DNA of 51,632 bases from UBA6016 sp964568395 (GTDB lineage: Bacteria; Campylobacterota; Campylobacteria; Campylobacterales; UBA6016). The position numbers and the translations under genes are program-made. Where the stretch lies: positions 1 to 51,632 of the forward strand of contig CAZMPN010000013.1 in NCBI GenBank assembly GCA_964568395.1. Reading direction: 5' to 3'. Position 1 is the first letter of the stretch. The number at the start of each line of letters is the position of its first letter. This document shows, piece after piece, positions 8,688 to 17,147 of the stretch. The notes under the pieces were generated by a model. It was not told the origin of the DNA and made no database searches. It saw only the letters and a list, made by a program, of their open reading frames with translations.

Positions 8688-9137
8688 TTGAGGAAGTACT
8701 ACTATGAAGAGTTCGTATCGGATATAGCGCTGCTTGCGGAGAAGGTAGGATCGTTCGGGGCTGACGGGATACTGTTCGTCGCTCGCGGCGGGGCTACAAT
8801 GGCGCATTTTTTGGCTATGAGGCTGGGCGTGCGCAATATGTATGCGCTAAACGCCCACTCGTACGAAGGGCAGATAAAGCTCGGCAGCCCGGTGATAAAA
8901 GAGCTGCCGAATATCGAGGGATGCAAAAAAGTCGTTATCGTGGACGAGATAGTGGATAGCGGCGAGACGCTAAAAGCGGTGTCGGAAGCGCTAAAGGGGG
9001 CGTATCCAGGCACGGAGTTTAGAAGCGTGGCGCTATTCCAAAGGGAGAGCGCCGTAGTGCAGGCCGACCACGTCATCCATCTGACGGACGAGTGGGTGGA
9101 GTTTTTTTGGGAGAGGGACGGCGGAGAGGCTCAGTAG
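8688..9137 (+). CDS. Phosphoribosyltransferase (xanthine/purine PRTase-like)
   Basis: Cytosolic type I PRTase, probably purine salvage: base plus PRPP gives nucleotide. 149 aa from the TTG at 8688. I choose this over the TTG at 8670 because AAGGAG lies a few bases upstream of it. The PRPP-binding loop is VIVDEIVDSGETL, and the preceding ILFVARGGATMAHFLA is typical. Exact base specificity cannot be assigned. It heads a compact + strand cluster with a small acidic protein and a DHH phosphoesterase. Confidence 0.87.
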   Translation: MRKYYYEEFVSDIALLAEKVGSFGADGILFVARGGATMAHFLAMRLGVRNMYALNAHSYEGQIKLGSPVIKELPNIEGCKKVVIVDEIVDSGETLKAVSEALKGAYPGTEFRSVALFQRESAVVQADHVIHLTDEWVEFFWERDGGEAQ

Positions 9138-9179
9138 CTTTTGAGTAAAATACCCCAAACAAAACAAAGCGAGAAAACC

Positions 9180-9437
9180 ATGGCAAAAGACCAAAAAAGA
9201 CAAGAGGAAGAAGACGTAACTCTCGAAGAGATGAGCGCGGTGCTTCAAGAGATGTTGAGAGCTACGCTCTACTTTGCGGGCGTCAAAAAAACGAAGCTTG
9301 ACGAGGCGGCTGATATATACCTGGACGCCATAGACGAAGTGTTCGGCGAAGAGGAAGAGGGCATGCTCGGCGTCGACGAGGTGGTAAAGGTGATAGAGCA
9401 CCTGAAGAAAAATAATCCGGAGCTGTTCGGTAAATAA
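9180..9437 (+). CDS. Small acidic hypothetical protein
   Basis: 85 aa from the ATG at 9180, or 98 aa from a TTG at 9141 in the same frame; neither has a strong ribosome site. It is strongly acidic and helical, with a charged N-terminus and the core LEEMSAVLQEMLRATLYFAG. No known domain recognised. The stop shares one base with the start of the DHH gene (TAATG), so the two are probably made together. Confidence 0.72.
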   Translation: MAKDQKRQEEEDVTLEEMSAVLQEMLRATLYFAGVKKTKLDEAADIYLDAIDEVFGEEEEGMLGVDEVVKVIEHLKKNNPELFGK

Positions 9438-10474
9438 TGAGGTTATTTCATCTTTCGCATACGGACTTGGACGGCTACGGCTGCCAGTTCGTATCTTCAA
9501 AATTCGTAAAAAACGCGCGCTTTTTCAACTCCAACTACGGCAACGAGATAAACGCCAGGCTAAAGCAGATGATAGCGGAGATAGAGGCTCTTGAAGATAA
9601 GAGCGAGGAGGTGCTTTTTCTCATTACCGACCTCAACCTGACGACGCAAGACTGCAGGTTTTTGGACGATAAGATAAGGGCTATGAACACCGGCGGCTAC
9701 AATATCAAGCTCCAGCTCCTGGATCACCACATCAGCGGCGAGGAGCAGGCGAAGGAGTTCGGCTCTTGGTATACGCTGGACAACAACAGATGCGGTACGA
9801 AGCTCACATACGACTATTTCGGCGAAGTGGACGAGGCTACGACTACGATGGTAGAGGCTATAAACGCGATAGATCTATGGAAAGAGGAAAATCCTCTGTT
9901 CGAGTTTGGCAAGACGCTGATGAGGCTCATCTCGGAGACGAAAGAGCTAAACAAGCTGATCTTCCCGGACGAGAGCGTGGCGTACAAGCTATATGCGCTA
10001 GAGAGGGCCAAAGAGTTTTTGGGCAGGGAGGCTGCGCATATCGAGCTGGATAACGGAATACACTTTATCAAAAAAGATTTTCTAAAAAACGGTGCGGCGG
10101 ACGATACGATAGACAATCTCTCATGTAGATACGTAACGGAGCTGCTATCGACCAAAAAAGGCGAGTTTAGCCTAGAATACAACGGATATACCGCGTTTAT
10201 GACGGTATCCATCGGAAACGTATCCGTCATAGCCAACGGCTTTTTGAGCGCGAACGAGGAGTACGACTTCTTCATCGACGTTTCCGCAAAAGGCAACGTA
10301 TCCATGCGTTCGAGTAACAAGGCGGACGTGAGCGAGATAGCAAAGACGCTTTTTGGCGGCGGCGGACACCGTAACGCTAGCGGCGGCAGGGCGAACAACA
10401 TAAGGGAGTTTTACACCTACGCCGAATACAAGAAGGCGATAGAGTCGATAATGAAACCGGGGAGTGAGAGCTGA
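9437..10474 (+). CDS. DHH/DHHA1 family phosphoesterase
   Basis: 345 aa with the ordered DHH motifs: HTDLDGYG (residues about 6-13), a middle Asp in ITDLNL, LLDHHIS, and AIDLW. The C-terminal DHHA1 domain ends in the substrate loop GGGGHRNASGGR. The family hydrolyses short oligoribonucleotides or cyclic dinucleotides. With no N-terminal membrane/PAS/GGDEF part it is not GdpP-like and is closer to NanoRNase/NrnB-type proteins. Coupled to its neighbours by TAATG and TGATG junctions. Confidence 0.88.
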   Translation: MRLFHLSHTDLDGYGCQFVSSKFVKNARFFNSNYGNEINARLKQMIAEIEALEDKSEEVLFLITDLNLTTQDCRFLDDKIRAMNTGGYNIKLQLLDHHISGEEQAKEFGSWYTLDNNRCGTKLTYDYFGEVDEATTTMVEAINAIDLWKEENPLFEFGKTLMRLISETKELNKLIFPDESVAYKLYALERAKEFLGREAAHIELDNGIHFIKKDFLKNGAADDTIDNLSCRYVTELLSTKKGEFSLEYNGYTAFMTVSIGNVSVIANGFLSANEEYDFFIDVSAKGNVSMRSSNKADVSEIAKTLFGGGGHRNASGGRANNIREFYTYAEYKKAIESIMKPGSES

Positions 10475-10782
10475 TGGAAGCGATAGAGGTATATCAAAGC
10501 TATTTTGCTTTCGGATTTTTGCTCAACGTCATATCCACGATCGGTTTTGGGATGTATAAGGCGTCCAATATCTCGGAAGCCCAGGCGCTATATCTCATAA
10601 CTACGTACGAGGCGAAAGCAAATATCGCCAAAGTAGCTATTTTGTGGTGCGTTCCGTTTTTGGGGTTTTTGTATGTGTTCAAAGAGGTCTTTATGCTTCA
10701 GACGTCATATCTAAACAGAGGGCTTAGCGTGTTTAACTATGTAGAGGATAAGATAAAAAAAGACAACGGCGAGAGGAGATAG
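10474..10782 (+). CDS. Small two-helix membrane protein, hypothetical
   Basis: 102 aa with two hydrophobic segments (about residues 10-28 and 48-72), a short linker containing YEAKANIAK, and a charged C-terminal tail. No family recognised. Its start overlaps the DHH stop (TGATG) and it closes the operon just before a weak terminator-like hairpin. Confidence 0.72.
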   Translation: MEAIEVYQSYFAFGFLLNVISTIGFGMYKASNISEAQALYLITTYEAKANIAKVAILWCVPFLGFLYVFKEVFMLQTSYLNRGLSVFNYVEDKIKKDNGERR

Positions 10783-10798
10783 CCTCCCCGCCTTTCTT
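10768..10798 (+). terminator. Weak terminator-like hairpin between convergent operons
   Basis: GGCG/CGCC outer stem and GAGG/CCTC inner stem with a 1x2 internal loop and a six-base apical loop, followed by TTTCTT. It sits exactly between the end of the 102-aa gene and the end of pstB. The T tract is interrupted, so efficiency is uncertain. Confidence 0.42.
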
Positions 10799-11588
10799 AG
10801 CCGAATTTTCCGGTTATATACTCTTCCGTCAGTTTTTCCGCAGGGTTGATGAATAGCTCTTCCGTATGGCCAAGCTCGATCAAATCCCCAAGATACATAA
10901 ACGCGGTATAGTCCGATACCCTTGCCGCTTGTTGCATATTGTGCGTAACTATAATAACGGTCAACTTCTCTTTTAGCTCGATAATCAGTTTTTCAACCGC
11001 CAGCGTAGAGATAGGGTCTAGCGCAGACGTCGGCTCGTCAAATAGCAGCACTTCCGGCTCGACGGCTACGGCTCTAGCTATGCAAAGCCTTTGTTGCTGA
11101 CCGCCAGATAGCGCCGCTCCGTCGGCGTTTAGTCTGCTTGATACCTCTTCCCAAAGCGCCGCGCCTTTAAGCGCCGCTTCCACTCTACCTTCAAGCTCCG
11201 ATTTGTTTTTTATGCCTTGAAGCCTGAGGCCGTATGCTACGTTGTCGAATATGCTCATAGGAAACGGGGTAGGTTTTTGGAAAATCATCCCTATCTTTAG
11301 CCTAAGGTCTATTAGGTCTACGTCCTTGTCTAGTATGTTTTTCTTCTCGTCTTTGAATAGTATCTCGCCCTCGTATTTGTTGCCTGGATATAGGTCATGT
11401 ATTCTGTTGAACGATCTAAGAAGCGTAGTTTTTCCGCATCCGGAAGGGCCGATAAGCGCCGTTATCTTGTTTTTGGCTATCGGCATGTTGATATTTTTTA
11501 GGCTTGGATTCGTAGTCCCTTTGTAGTAAAAATTGAAGTTTTTTACTTCCAGCTCCAGCGCCTCTTTGACGTTTACTATAGTTGACAT
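10797..11588 (-). CDS. pstB: Phosphate ABC transporter ATPase PstB
   Basis: Cytosolic ATPase of the high-affinity phosphate importer. 263 aa with Walker A GPSGCGKTT, the Q-loop region MIFQKPTPFPMSIFDNV typical of PstB, signature LSGGQQQRLCIARA, Walker B VLLFDEPTSALD and the switch His in IIVTHNMQQAARVSD. Last gene of pstCAB. No phoU follows; the next gene downstream is convergent. Confidence 0.96.
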   Translation of the reverse strand: MSTIVNVKEALELEVKNFNFYYKGTTNPSLKNINMPIAKNKITALIGPSGCGKTTLLRSFNRIHDLYPGNKYEGEILFKDEKKNILDKDVDLIDLRLKIGMIFQKPTPFPMSIFDNVAYGLRLQGIKNKSELEGRVEAALKGAALWEEVSSRLNADGAALSGGQQQRLCIARAVAVEPEVLLFDEPTSALDPISTLAVEKLIIELKEKLTVIIVTHNMQQAARVSDYTAFMYLGDLIELGHTEELFINPAEKLTEEYITGKFG

Positions 11589-11591
11589 ATT

Positions 11592-12437
11592 CTACCTTTG
11601 ACCTTTTTTGAGTTTCATGATTATTCTACTGACGATGTTTATAAACAGTACCGCAAAAGTAAGTATCGCGGCGCCGGCCCAGCCTAGCTTCTGCCAATCT
11701 TCGTATGGACTTGACGCGTATCCGAACATCGTAACCGTGAGCGACGCCATCGAATCGTTCATGTTTAGGCTAAAGAAGTTGTTGTTAAACGACGTGAATA
11801 GTAGCGGAGCCGTCTCCCCGGCGACCCTTGCTACGCCTAGGAGTATACCCGTCATAAGGCCTACGGCGGCGCCTTTGTAGACGACTTGGAATATAACTTT
11901 CCATTTCGGCGCCCCTAGCGCGTAAGCCGCTTCCCTAAGCGTCTGCGGCACTAGACGGAGCATGTCGTCTGTCGTTCTGATGATGACGGGAACGGCAAGT
12001 ATGGCAAGCGCTACGCTTCCGGCCCAGCCGGAGAAGTGGTGGACGGGAGCCACCATGATGCCGTATACGAATACGCCGACTACGATAGACGGAGCCGACA
12101 TCATGATGTCGGATAGGTCTCTGACGAAGTTGGCTATCTTGGAGCCTTGACCGTATTCGCTTAGGTATGTTCCGGCTAGCATTCCGACAGGTATGCCTAT
12201 GCCCATCGCAACGCCGGTCAGCAGCAGGTGTCCGACAAGAGCTTGTCTTAAGCCTCCGCCTTCCATCCCCGGAGGCGTACCGTCTTGGGTGAATGTCGTG
12301 AAGGATATGTATGAAAACCCTTTGACTAGGAGAACGCCGAGTATCCAGAATAGTATGGCGATACCGGCGAGAGCGGCTATCGTAGAGAGCGCCAAAATAA
12401 TGCTATTTACTATTTTTCTTCTGTTTTTGTGCAACAT
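11592..12437 (-). CDS. pstA: Phosphate ABC transporter permease PstA
   Basis: 281-aa inner-membrane permease with about six helices and the binding-protein-dependent transport loop (EAAYALGAPKWKVIFQVV). The periplasmic TFTQDGTPPGMEGGGLRQALVG segment is characteristic of PstA. It lies 3 nt from pstB and 1 nt from pstC, so the three are co-translated. Confidence 0.95.
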   Translation of the reverse strand: MLHKNRRKIVNSIILALSTIAALAGIAILFWILGVLLVKGFSYISFTTFTQDGTPPGMEGGGLRQALVGHLLLTGVAMGIGIPVGMLAGTYLSEYGQGSKIANFVRDLSDIMMSAPSIVVGVFVYGIMVAPVHHFSGWAGSVALAILAVPVIIRTTDDMLRLVPQTLREAAYALGAPKWKVIFQVVYKGAAVGLMTGILLGVARVAGETAPLLFTSFNNNFFSLNMNDSMASLTVTMFGYASSPYEDWQKLGWAGAAILTFAVLFINIVSRIIMKLKKGQR

Positions 12438-12438
12438 C

Positions 12439-13299
12439 TTAGCTTCTCTCCTTTTTCAAAAAGAGGAATTTGGCGGTAGCTATAATCGCGAAGCTGACTA
12501 TGAATAGCAGAAGCGCCAATAGGTATAGGCTGGAGTAGTATATGTCGCTATCCGCTTCCGCGAACTCGTTTGCAAGAGTAACCGGAATGCTTGTGGCCGG
12601 TTCCAGGATGCTTGCTGGAATTCTCTGTGAATTGCCCATTACGAACGTGACGGCCATCGTCTCTCCTAGCGCGCGCCCGAGGGAGAGTATGATGGAGCCT
12701 ATTACGCCGATCTTTGCGTAAGGCAGGATAACGTCTTTTATAACGTCCCATTTTGTCGCGCCAAGCGCGTACGCCGACTCTTTCAGGATATCCGGCGTCG
12801 TATTCATCGAATCCCTGGTAATCGAGGCCGTAAAAGGGACTATCATGATGGCGAGTATCAAACCTCCGGTCAAAAGCCCCATACCTGAACCGCCGGTAGC
12901 GTCTCTAACGATAGGCACGAAGTAAAACAGCCCCCACATACCGTAGATTACGGAAGGGATTGCGGCTAGAAGCTCTATTAGCGTACCTGCCGTGCCTTTG
13001 ATATTCGCATGCGCTATCTCGCTTAGAAATATCGCAATCCCTATTGCTATCGGCGTAGCGACTATCATGGCTATCGTCGTGCTGATAATCGTGCCGTATA
13101 TCGAAGGAAGAGCCCCGAAAGTCTCCATGTTCGGCGCCCAGATTTCACCCGTTAGAAAGCCTATACCAAACGAATCTATCGCAGGTTTGGCGTCAATGTA
13201 CAATATGGCGAATATCGCGACCAAAACTACGAATACCGACAGGGCCATGAATCTGGAGAGACCCTCGAAAATGAAATCGCCTATGTTGATATTTCTCAT
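12439..13299 (-). CDS. pstC: Phosphate ABC transporter permease PstC
   Basis: Partner permease of PstA. 286 aa from the ATG at 13299. A GTG 14 codons upstream (13341) is in frame but adds a polar leader not expected for PstC. The ABC permease loop KESAYALGATKWDVIKDVILPYA and PstC-type GFLTGEIWAPN are present. It is first in the operon: no pstS for the periplasmic binding protein is found upstream, where the next gene is an unrelated STAS protein. Confidence 0.93.
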   Translation of the reverse strand: MRNINIGDFIFEGLSRFMALSVFVVLVAIFAILYIDAKPAIDSFGIGFLTGEIWAPNMETFGALPSIYGTIISTTIAMIVATPIAIGIAIFLSEIAHANIKGTAGTLIELLAAIPSVIYGMWGLFYFVPIVRDATGGSGMGLLTGGLILAIMIVPFTASITRDSMNTTPDILKESAYALGATKWDVIKDVILPYAKIGVIGSIILSLGRALGETMAVTFVMGNSQRIPASILEPATSIPVTLANEFAEADSDIYYSSLYLLALLLFIVSFAIIATAKFLFLKKERS

Positions 13300-13360
13300 A
13301 TCTAAATTAACCCTGTTATCACTTTTAATTGAATGCCGCACCGAATGCTTTTGTGCTTTT

Positions 13361-13398
13361 ATTATGCTAAATTGTATGCCAAACAGATTACGAAACAG
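13361..13398 (-). promoter_or_regulatory. Candidate phosphate-control (Pho-box-like) promoter of pstCAB
   Basis: On the minus strand, CTGTTT occurs twice with a 12-nt period (13381-13398), followed 14 nt later by CATAAT (13361-13366); an alternative TACAAT is at 13371-13376. A direct repeat in place of a -35 is how PhoB/PhosR boxes are arranged, and GTTTC repeats are described for Campylobacter. The period here is one base longer than the usual 11, so this is tentative. The rest of 13300-13492 shows no gene. Confidence 0.35.
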
Positions 13399-13492
13399 TT
13401 ACTTTTGAAGTCGTGATTATAGAAAAAAGGGGCTGAATGATTAAAAAAAGAGCTGAAGCGGCGGCCTCCAAAAAGGTGGGCGCCAAAAAATA

Positions 13493-13801
13493 TCAGAACT
13501 CTTTTCTTACGTTTAGAAGCGTTATCAAATTTAGTTTGTCTAGAAGCTCGTATAGGTCCGGACTATATATGAAAAGCGTCAGTTTTGCGTTGTCTTTTTG
13601 CACCATCTTCAGAAGCGTTCCGATGATGGACGAGGTGATGATATAAGAGTCAATGATATGCACGTCTATAACGGCCCCCGGCTCTTTGAGAAGGATATCG
13701 GTAATGCTTTTTTTGAAGGTCGTGCTATCCTCGATAGTTTTGATTACCTCTTTGACGTTTAGTCTGTATCCAGAGGCTGTTTTGACGTTTTCTATCTGCA
13801 C
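13493..13801 (-). CDS. STAS-domain anti-sigma-antagonist-like protein
   Basis: 102 aa, a single STAS fold. In the position of the phosphorylated Ser loop (usually DSSG) it reads TSSI, with Ser57/Ser58 kept and the Asp and Gly lost. GTG start at 13801 with AAAGGA correctly spaced. It lies 45 nt downstream of the receiver/phosphatase/kinase fusion and is the natural substrate for both the kinase and the phosphatase of that protein. The output (sigma factor or other partner) is not encoded here. Confidence 0.8.
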   Translation of the reverse strand: MQIENVKTASGYRLNVKEVIKTIEDSTTFKKSITDILLKEPGAVIDVHIIDSYIITSSIIGTLLKMVQKDNAKLTLFIYSPDLYELLDKLNLITLLNVRKEF

Positions 13802-13846
13802 GTTCGATCCTTTTATGATATATAAGCGATTGTAAGAAAAAAACTC

Positions 13847-15880
13847 TTAGCGGAGAATAAATGTCTCTTTGAGTTCTACGGTCTTAAAGAACGTCGTCTT
13901 GTTCCCGGTCTCGCTAAAAAATACGCCGTCCGTCATATCCGATGCCATCCAAACCCCTCTGCCGGAATATTTCGCCGTGTTGCCGACGTATATCGTCTTC
14001 AAAACCTCCGAGAACTCAAATCCGCTTCCAGGGTCTTCTATGCTGATTTCCAGCATCTCCTTGCCGTCTTTTGTTTTGAATACGCAAAGATCTATCGTAA
14101 TGCTATTTTTGCACTCCTCGCACCGGCTGTTTAACAAAAACTCGTCATAGGTGTCGTCCTCGATAAGTTTTTGCTTCTCCTCCGGCGTTAGCTTGAGAGC
14201 CCCATGCTCATAAGCGTTCATCAGAAGCTCCGTAAATACGAGAAGCGTCTCCGATGACTCCTTCTCGTTTACTCCGGCATCGGTCAGCATCCTCTCCATC
14301 TCGTTGCCGGCTTTGATGACATCCATCATATTGGCCGTTATGCTTATCCTTTCGCAATACAGTTTGCCGCTATCCGAGAGCTTCGACATATATATCAGCG
14401 TCAAGTCGTCGTCGAGCCCCCCGACCCTGGATTCGAATTTGCGTATAAACTGCCTCAAAAGCATCGACTCGGCAAAGTCCGTGTCCATATTTTTCGAATA
14501 CGGCTGTCCGTCTAGCTGCTCGCTCTCGTTCAGGCCGTCGGAATAGATGGCTACCCTCTCTATCTCGCCTAGGGGCAGCGTGTCCATGTTGTTGCCGGAC
14601 AAGAACTGCATTATCGGCGGATTGTTAGTTTTTACATACCCTACGTTGCCGTTTTGCAGGTAGATAACAGGCGGCATGCCGTAATTTACTATCGACGCCG
14701 TCTCGTTTTTTAGATCAAAATCCAAAAACAGCGCGCAAAGCAGTTCGTCTTCCAAAAGCTGCTTTTTTATGAAGTGGCAAAACGATTCGGTTATTGCCAA
14801 AAGGCTGAAATCGTCGTGTTCCGTGGCTTTTTCTACGCTATTGTTGATAAAGGAGGTAGACTGGATGCTGGTAACCGACGCGCTAAGCCCCTTGCCCATG
14901 GCGTCTATGATGTAAAAGAGATATCTGTCGTCGTCTATCTTTATGGCGCCGAGCGTATCCCCGCTTAGAATATCGAGAGGTTTGTAGTACGAGTCGAAGA
15001 GCCAATCGTTTTTGAATAGATGCGACACCTGGTCTTTGATGATTTTCTTTTGTTTTTTAAAGGCGTCCTGCTGCTGTGTGTTATGGTATCTCTCTTTGTA
15101 CTTTAGAAGTTCCAGCTCTTGTTTTTTGGCCATTTCGTGCGCGGTAATATCGCTTATGGTAAGTATCTTTTTGACGTCGTGCAGCACTTCCGACTCTGAG
15201 AGTTCTAATGAAAATATGGACTTTTTGCCTTTGATTTGCGCTTTGAAGTCGTCGCTTGTCGATAATATATCAAATAGCTCGGCGTCGCTCGAGGGCATTT
15301 CGTATCCGTCGTATTTCTCTAGTTTCGAGAGCAGGGAAAACTCTCCGTACGGCTCAAAAGTGTCGTTGAAGGAGTGGTTTGAGTGCTCCAAATTTAGATG
15401 CGTATCGAATATGGCGATCATGTTTTTCTGGGCGTCCATAATAGCTTTTATATATGCAAGCCCCCTTTTTAGCTGCTCTTGGAGCTTGTATAGCTTCGTC
15501 TGGTTTTTTACTCTGGTCAAAATCTCCGTTTTATCGAAAGATTTGGCGATGAAGTCTACGCCGCCGACCTCGAAACCCTTTAGTTTGGTCTCCAGGTCGT
15601 CGAACGCGGTCAGAAATATAACGGGTATGTCTTTGGTTTTCGGGTCGTATTTGAGTATTTTGCATACTTCAAAACCGTCCATTCCTTTGCCCATCTGTAT
15701 ATCGAGCAGTATCGTGTCGACGGCGATGTTTTGGAGCAGGTCGAGAGCCTCTTCGCCGCTGGAGGCCGAAAATACCTCAAACCCCTCTTTTTTTAGGATC
15801 ATCGTCAGTATATGCACGATCGTCTTCGTATCGTCTACGATTAATACCTTGTCGGTCGTCTCTATCTTTGTCGGCAGCAA
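13847..15880 (-). CDS. Receiver / PAS-like / SpoIIE-type PP2C phosphatase / RsbW-like kinase fusion
   Basis: 677 aa. Receiver at residues 11-125 (D16, D17, phospho-acceptor D60, T91, K113). A PAS-like region spans about 150-250, then a helical linker. The PP2C/SpoIIE domain runs about 295-500 with its metal Asp residues (SGD 308, D326 in DAMGKG, D448, DDD 490-492). A GHKL ATPase follows at about 515-670, with the N-box at N555, D616 in EDPGSG, and SGRGVWMASDM. C587-x2-C590 lies in an insert inside the ATPase domain. Both opposing activities of a partner switch are thus in one chain, with the STAS target encoded next. TTG start at 15880, supported by AAGGGG. Confidence 0.92.
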   Translation of the reverse strand: MLPTKIETTDKVLIVDDTKTIVHILTMILKKEGFEVFSASSGEEALDLLQNIAVDTILLDIQMGKGMDGFEVCKILKYDPKTKDIPVIFLTAFDDLETKLKGFEVGGVDFIAKSFDKTEILTRVKNQTKLYKLQEQLKRGLAYIKAIMDAQKNMIAIFDTHLNLEHSNHSFNDTFEPYGEFSLLSKLEKYDGYEMPSSDAELFDILSTSDDFKAQIKGKKSIFSLELSESEVLHDVKKILTISDITAHEMAKKQELELLKYKERYHNTQQQDAFKKQKKIIKDQVSHLFKNDWLFDSYYKPLDILSGDTLGAIKIDDDRYLFYIIDAMGKGLSASVTSIQSTSFINNSVEKATEHDDFSLLAITESFCHFIKKQLLEDELLCALFLDFDLKNETASIVNYGMPPVIYLQNGNVGYVKTNNPPIMQFLSGNNMDTLPLGEIERVAIYSDGLNESEQLDGQPYSKNMDTDFAESMLLRQFIRKFESRVGGLDDDLTLIYMSKLSDSGKLYCERISITANMMDVIKAGNEMERMLTDAGVNEKESSETLLVFTELLMNAYEHGALKLTPEEKQKLIEDDTYDEFLLNSRCEECKNSITIDLCVFKTKDGKEMLEISIEDPGSGFEFSEVLKTIYVGNTAKYSGRGVWMASDMTDGVFFSETGNKTTFFKTVELKETFILR

Positions 15881-15917
15881 CCAGACCCCTTTTTGTAGCT
15901 ATTATGTAGCAAGCTTT

Positions 15918-15926
15918 TGATACAAT
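15918..15926 (+). promoter_or_regulatory. argD: Extended -10 promoter of argD
   Basis: TGATACAAT, an extended -10 (TG-N-TACAAT), lies 31 nt before the argD ATG. The AAAGG ribosome site follows at the expected place. No convincing -35, and no ARG-box-like palindrome is evident. Confidence 0.5.
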
Positions 15927-15957
15927 TTTTTCATAAACTAACTAAAAGGTATGTTTT

Positions 15958-17139
15958 ATGGATTACGAAAAAGAAGAATTAAACTATTTGCTTCATACAT
16001 ACAAAAGAAACTATGTCAATTTTACGGATGGAAAAGGCGCAAAACTATACGACGAAGACGGTAAGGAGTATATAGATTTTATGTCCGGGATAGCCGTGAA
16101 CTCGGTCGGCTACAAACATCCAGCGCTTGTAAAGGCCGTAAGCTCCGCAATAGACGGCGTGCATCATATATCAAATCTTTTTTATATAGATTCGCAGGTT
16201 CAAGCGGCAAAGAAGATACAAGAACTTTGCGGCATGGATGTCCGCGTGTTTTTCGGCAATAGCGGCGCCGAGGCGAACGAGGGCGCCATCAAAATAGCCA
16301 GAAAGCACGGGGAGACAGCCTTTAAGACAAAAAAATACAAAGTCATCACTATCAAAAACTCGTTTCACGGCCGAACTATAACGACATTGAAGGCGACGGC
16401 GCAGGATAGGTTTCATGACTTTTTCGGACCTTACCCGGATGGTTTCGTGCATGCCGAGAATATAGAAGACGCGATAGCGAAAATAGACGACCATACAGCC
16501 GCCGTAATGCTCGAGCCTATCCAGGCCGAAGGCGGGGTGGCCGCTTTCGAGAAGACTGAGCTTAAAAAACTAAGAGCCGCCACGAAAGAGAAAGGCGCGC
16601 TACTCATATTCGACGAGATCCAAAGCGGCGTATTTAGAAGCGGCGAGTTTCTGGCGTCGCAGGTATACGAAGTCGAGCCGGACGTATTTACGCTCGCCAA
16701 AGGTCTTGCGGGCGGCGTGCCGATAGGAGCTGTATGCACGACGCTAAAAGATATATTTGTTCCTGGCGACCACGGCTCTACTTTCGGCGGAAACCCGCTG
16801 TCGACAAAAGCCGCCGTTGCGGTGCTCGGCGTGCTGGAAGAAGAATATAAAAGCGGTAGGCTAAAGGCTGCGATAGACAGGTTTGATGCGAATTTGGCGG
16901 CTGTCGTCGCCGATTTCCCAAATCTGTTCGAAAAGAGGGTGGGGCTTGGGCTTCTCAGGGGTCTAAAGGCAAAAAGCGAAGAGATAATGCAAAAAACTAT
17001 TTCCGAGGGGTTCAAAGAGGGTGTCATAGTCATCAAGTCGGCCCAGAATACGGTTAGATTTTTGCCGTCCATCACTATCGCGACAGACGAGATAGACGAA
17101 GGATTCAAAAGGCTTCGCGCGGCGCTTATCAAGCTATAG
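15958..17139 (+). CDS. argD: Acetylornithine aminotransferase ArgD
   Basis: PLP enzyme of arginine synthesis: N-acetylglutamate semialdehyde to N-acetylornithine; it may also serve lysine synthesis. 393 aa. Class III aminotransferase features: FGNSGAEANEGAIKIAR, the active-site loop LIFDEIQSGVFRSG, and the Schiff-base Lys in FTLAKGLAGGVPIGA. It is followed 8 nt later by the MidA-like gene. Confidence 0.95.
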   Translation: MDYEKEELNYLLHTYKRNYVNFTDGKGAKLYDEDGKEYIDFMSGIAVNSVGYKHPALVKAVSSAIDGVHHISNLFYIDSQVQAAKKIQELCGMDVRVFFGNSGAEANEGAIKIARKHGETAFKTKKYKVITIKNSFHGRTITTLKATAQDRFHDFFGPYPDGFVHAENIEDAIAKIDDHTAAVMLEPIQAEGGVAAFEKTELKKLRAATKEKGALLIFDEIQSGVFRSGEFLASQVYEVEPDVFTLAKGLAGGVPIGAVCTTLKDIFVPGDHGSTFGGNPLSTKAAVAVLGVLEEEYKSGRLKAAIDRFDANLAAVVADFPNLFEKRVGLGLLRGLKAKSEEIMQKTISEGFKEGVIVIKSAQNTVRFLPSITIATDEIDEGFKRLRAALIKL

Positions 17140-17147
17140 GCTTTTGT

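Noticed and set aside
13440..13492. Terminator after the STAS gene
   Set aside because: A GGCG/CGCC hairpin can be drawn on the minus strand, but the stem is broken and the T run is too far away to call.
13437..13646. 69-codon + strand frame between pstC and the STAS gene
   Set aside because: Mostly antisense to the STAS gene; no ribosome site; composition unlike its neighbours.
15012..15920. 302-codon + strand frame over the receiver/phosphatase/kinase gene
   Set aside because: Ser/Phe/Cys-rich mirror of a well-supported gene; no ribosome site and no domain.
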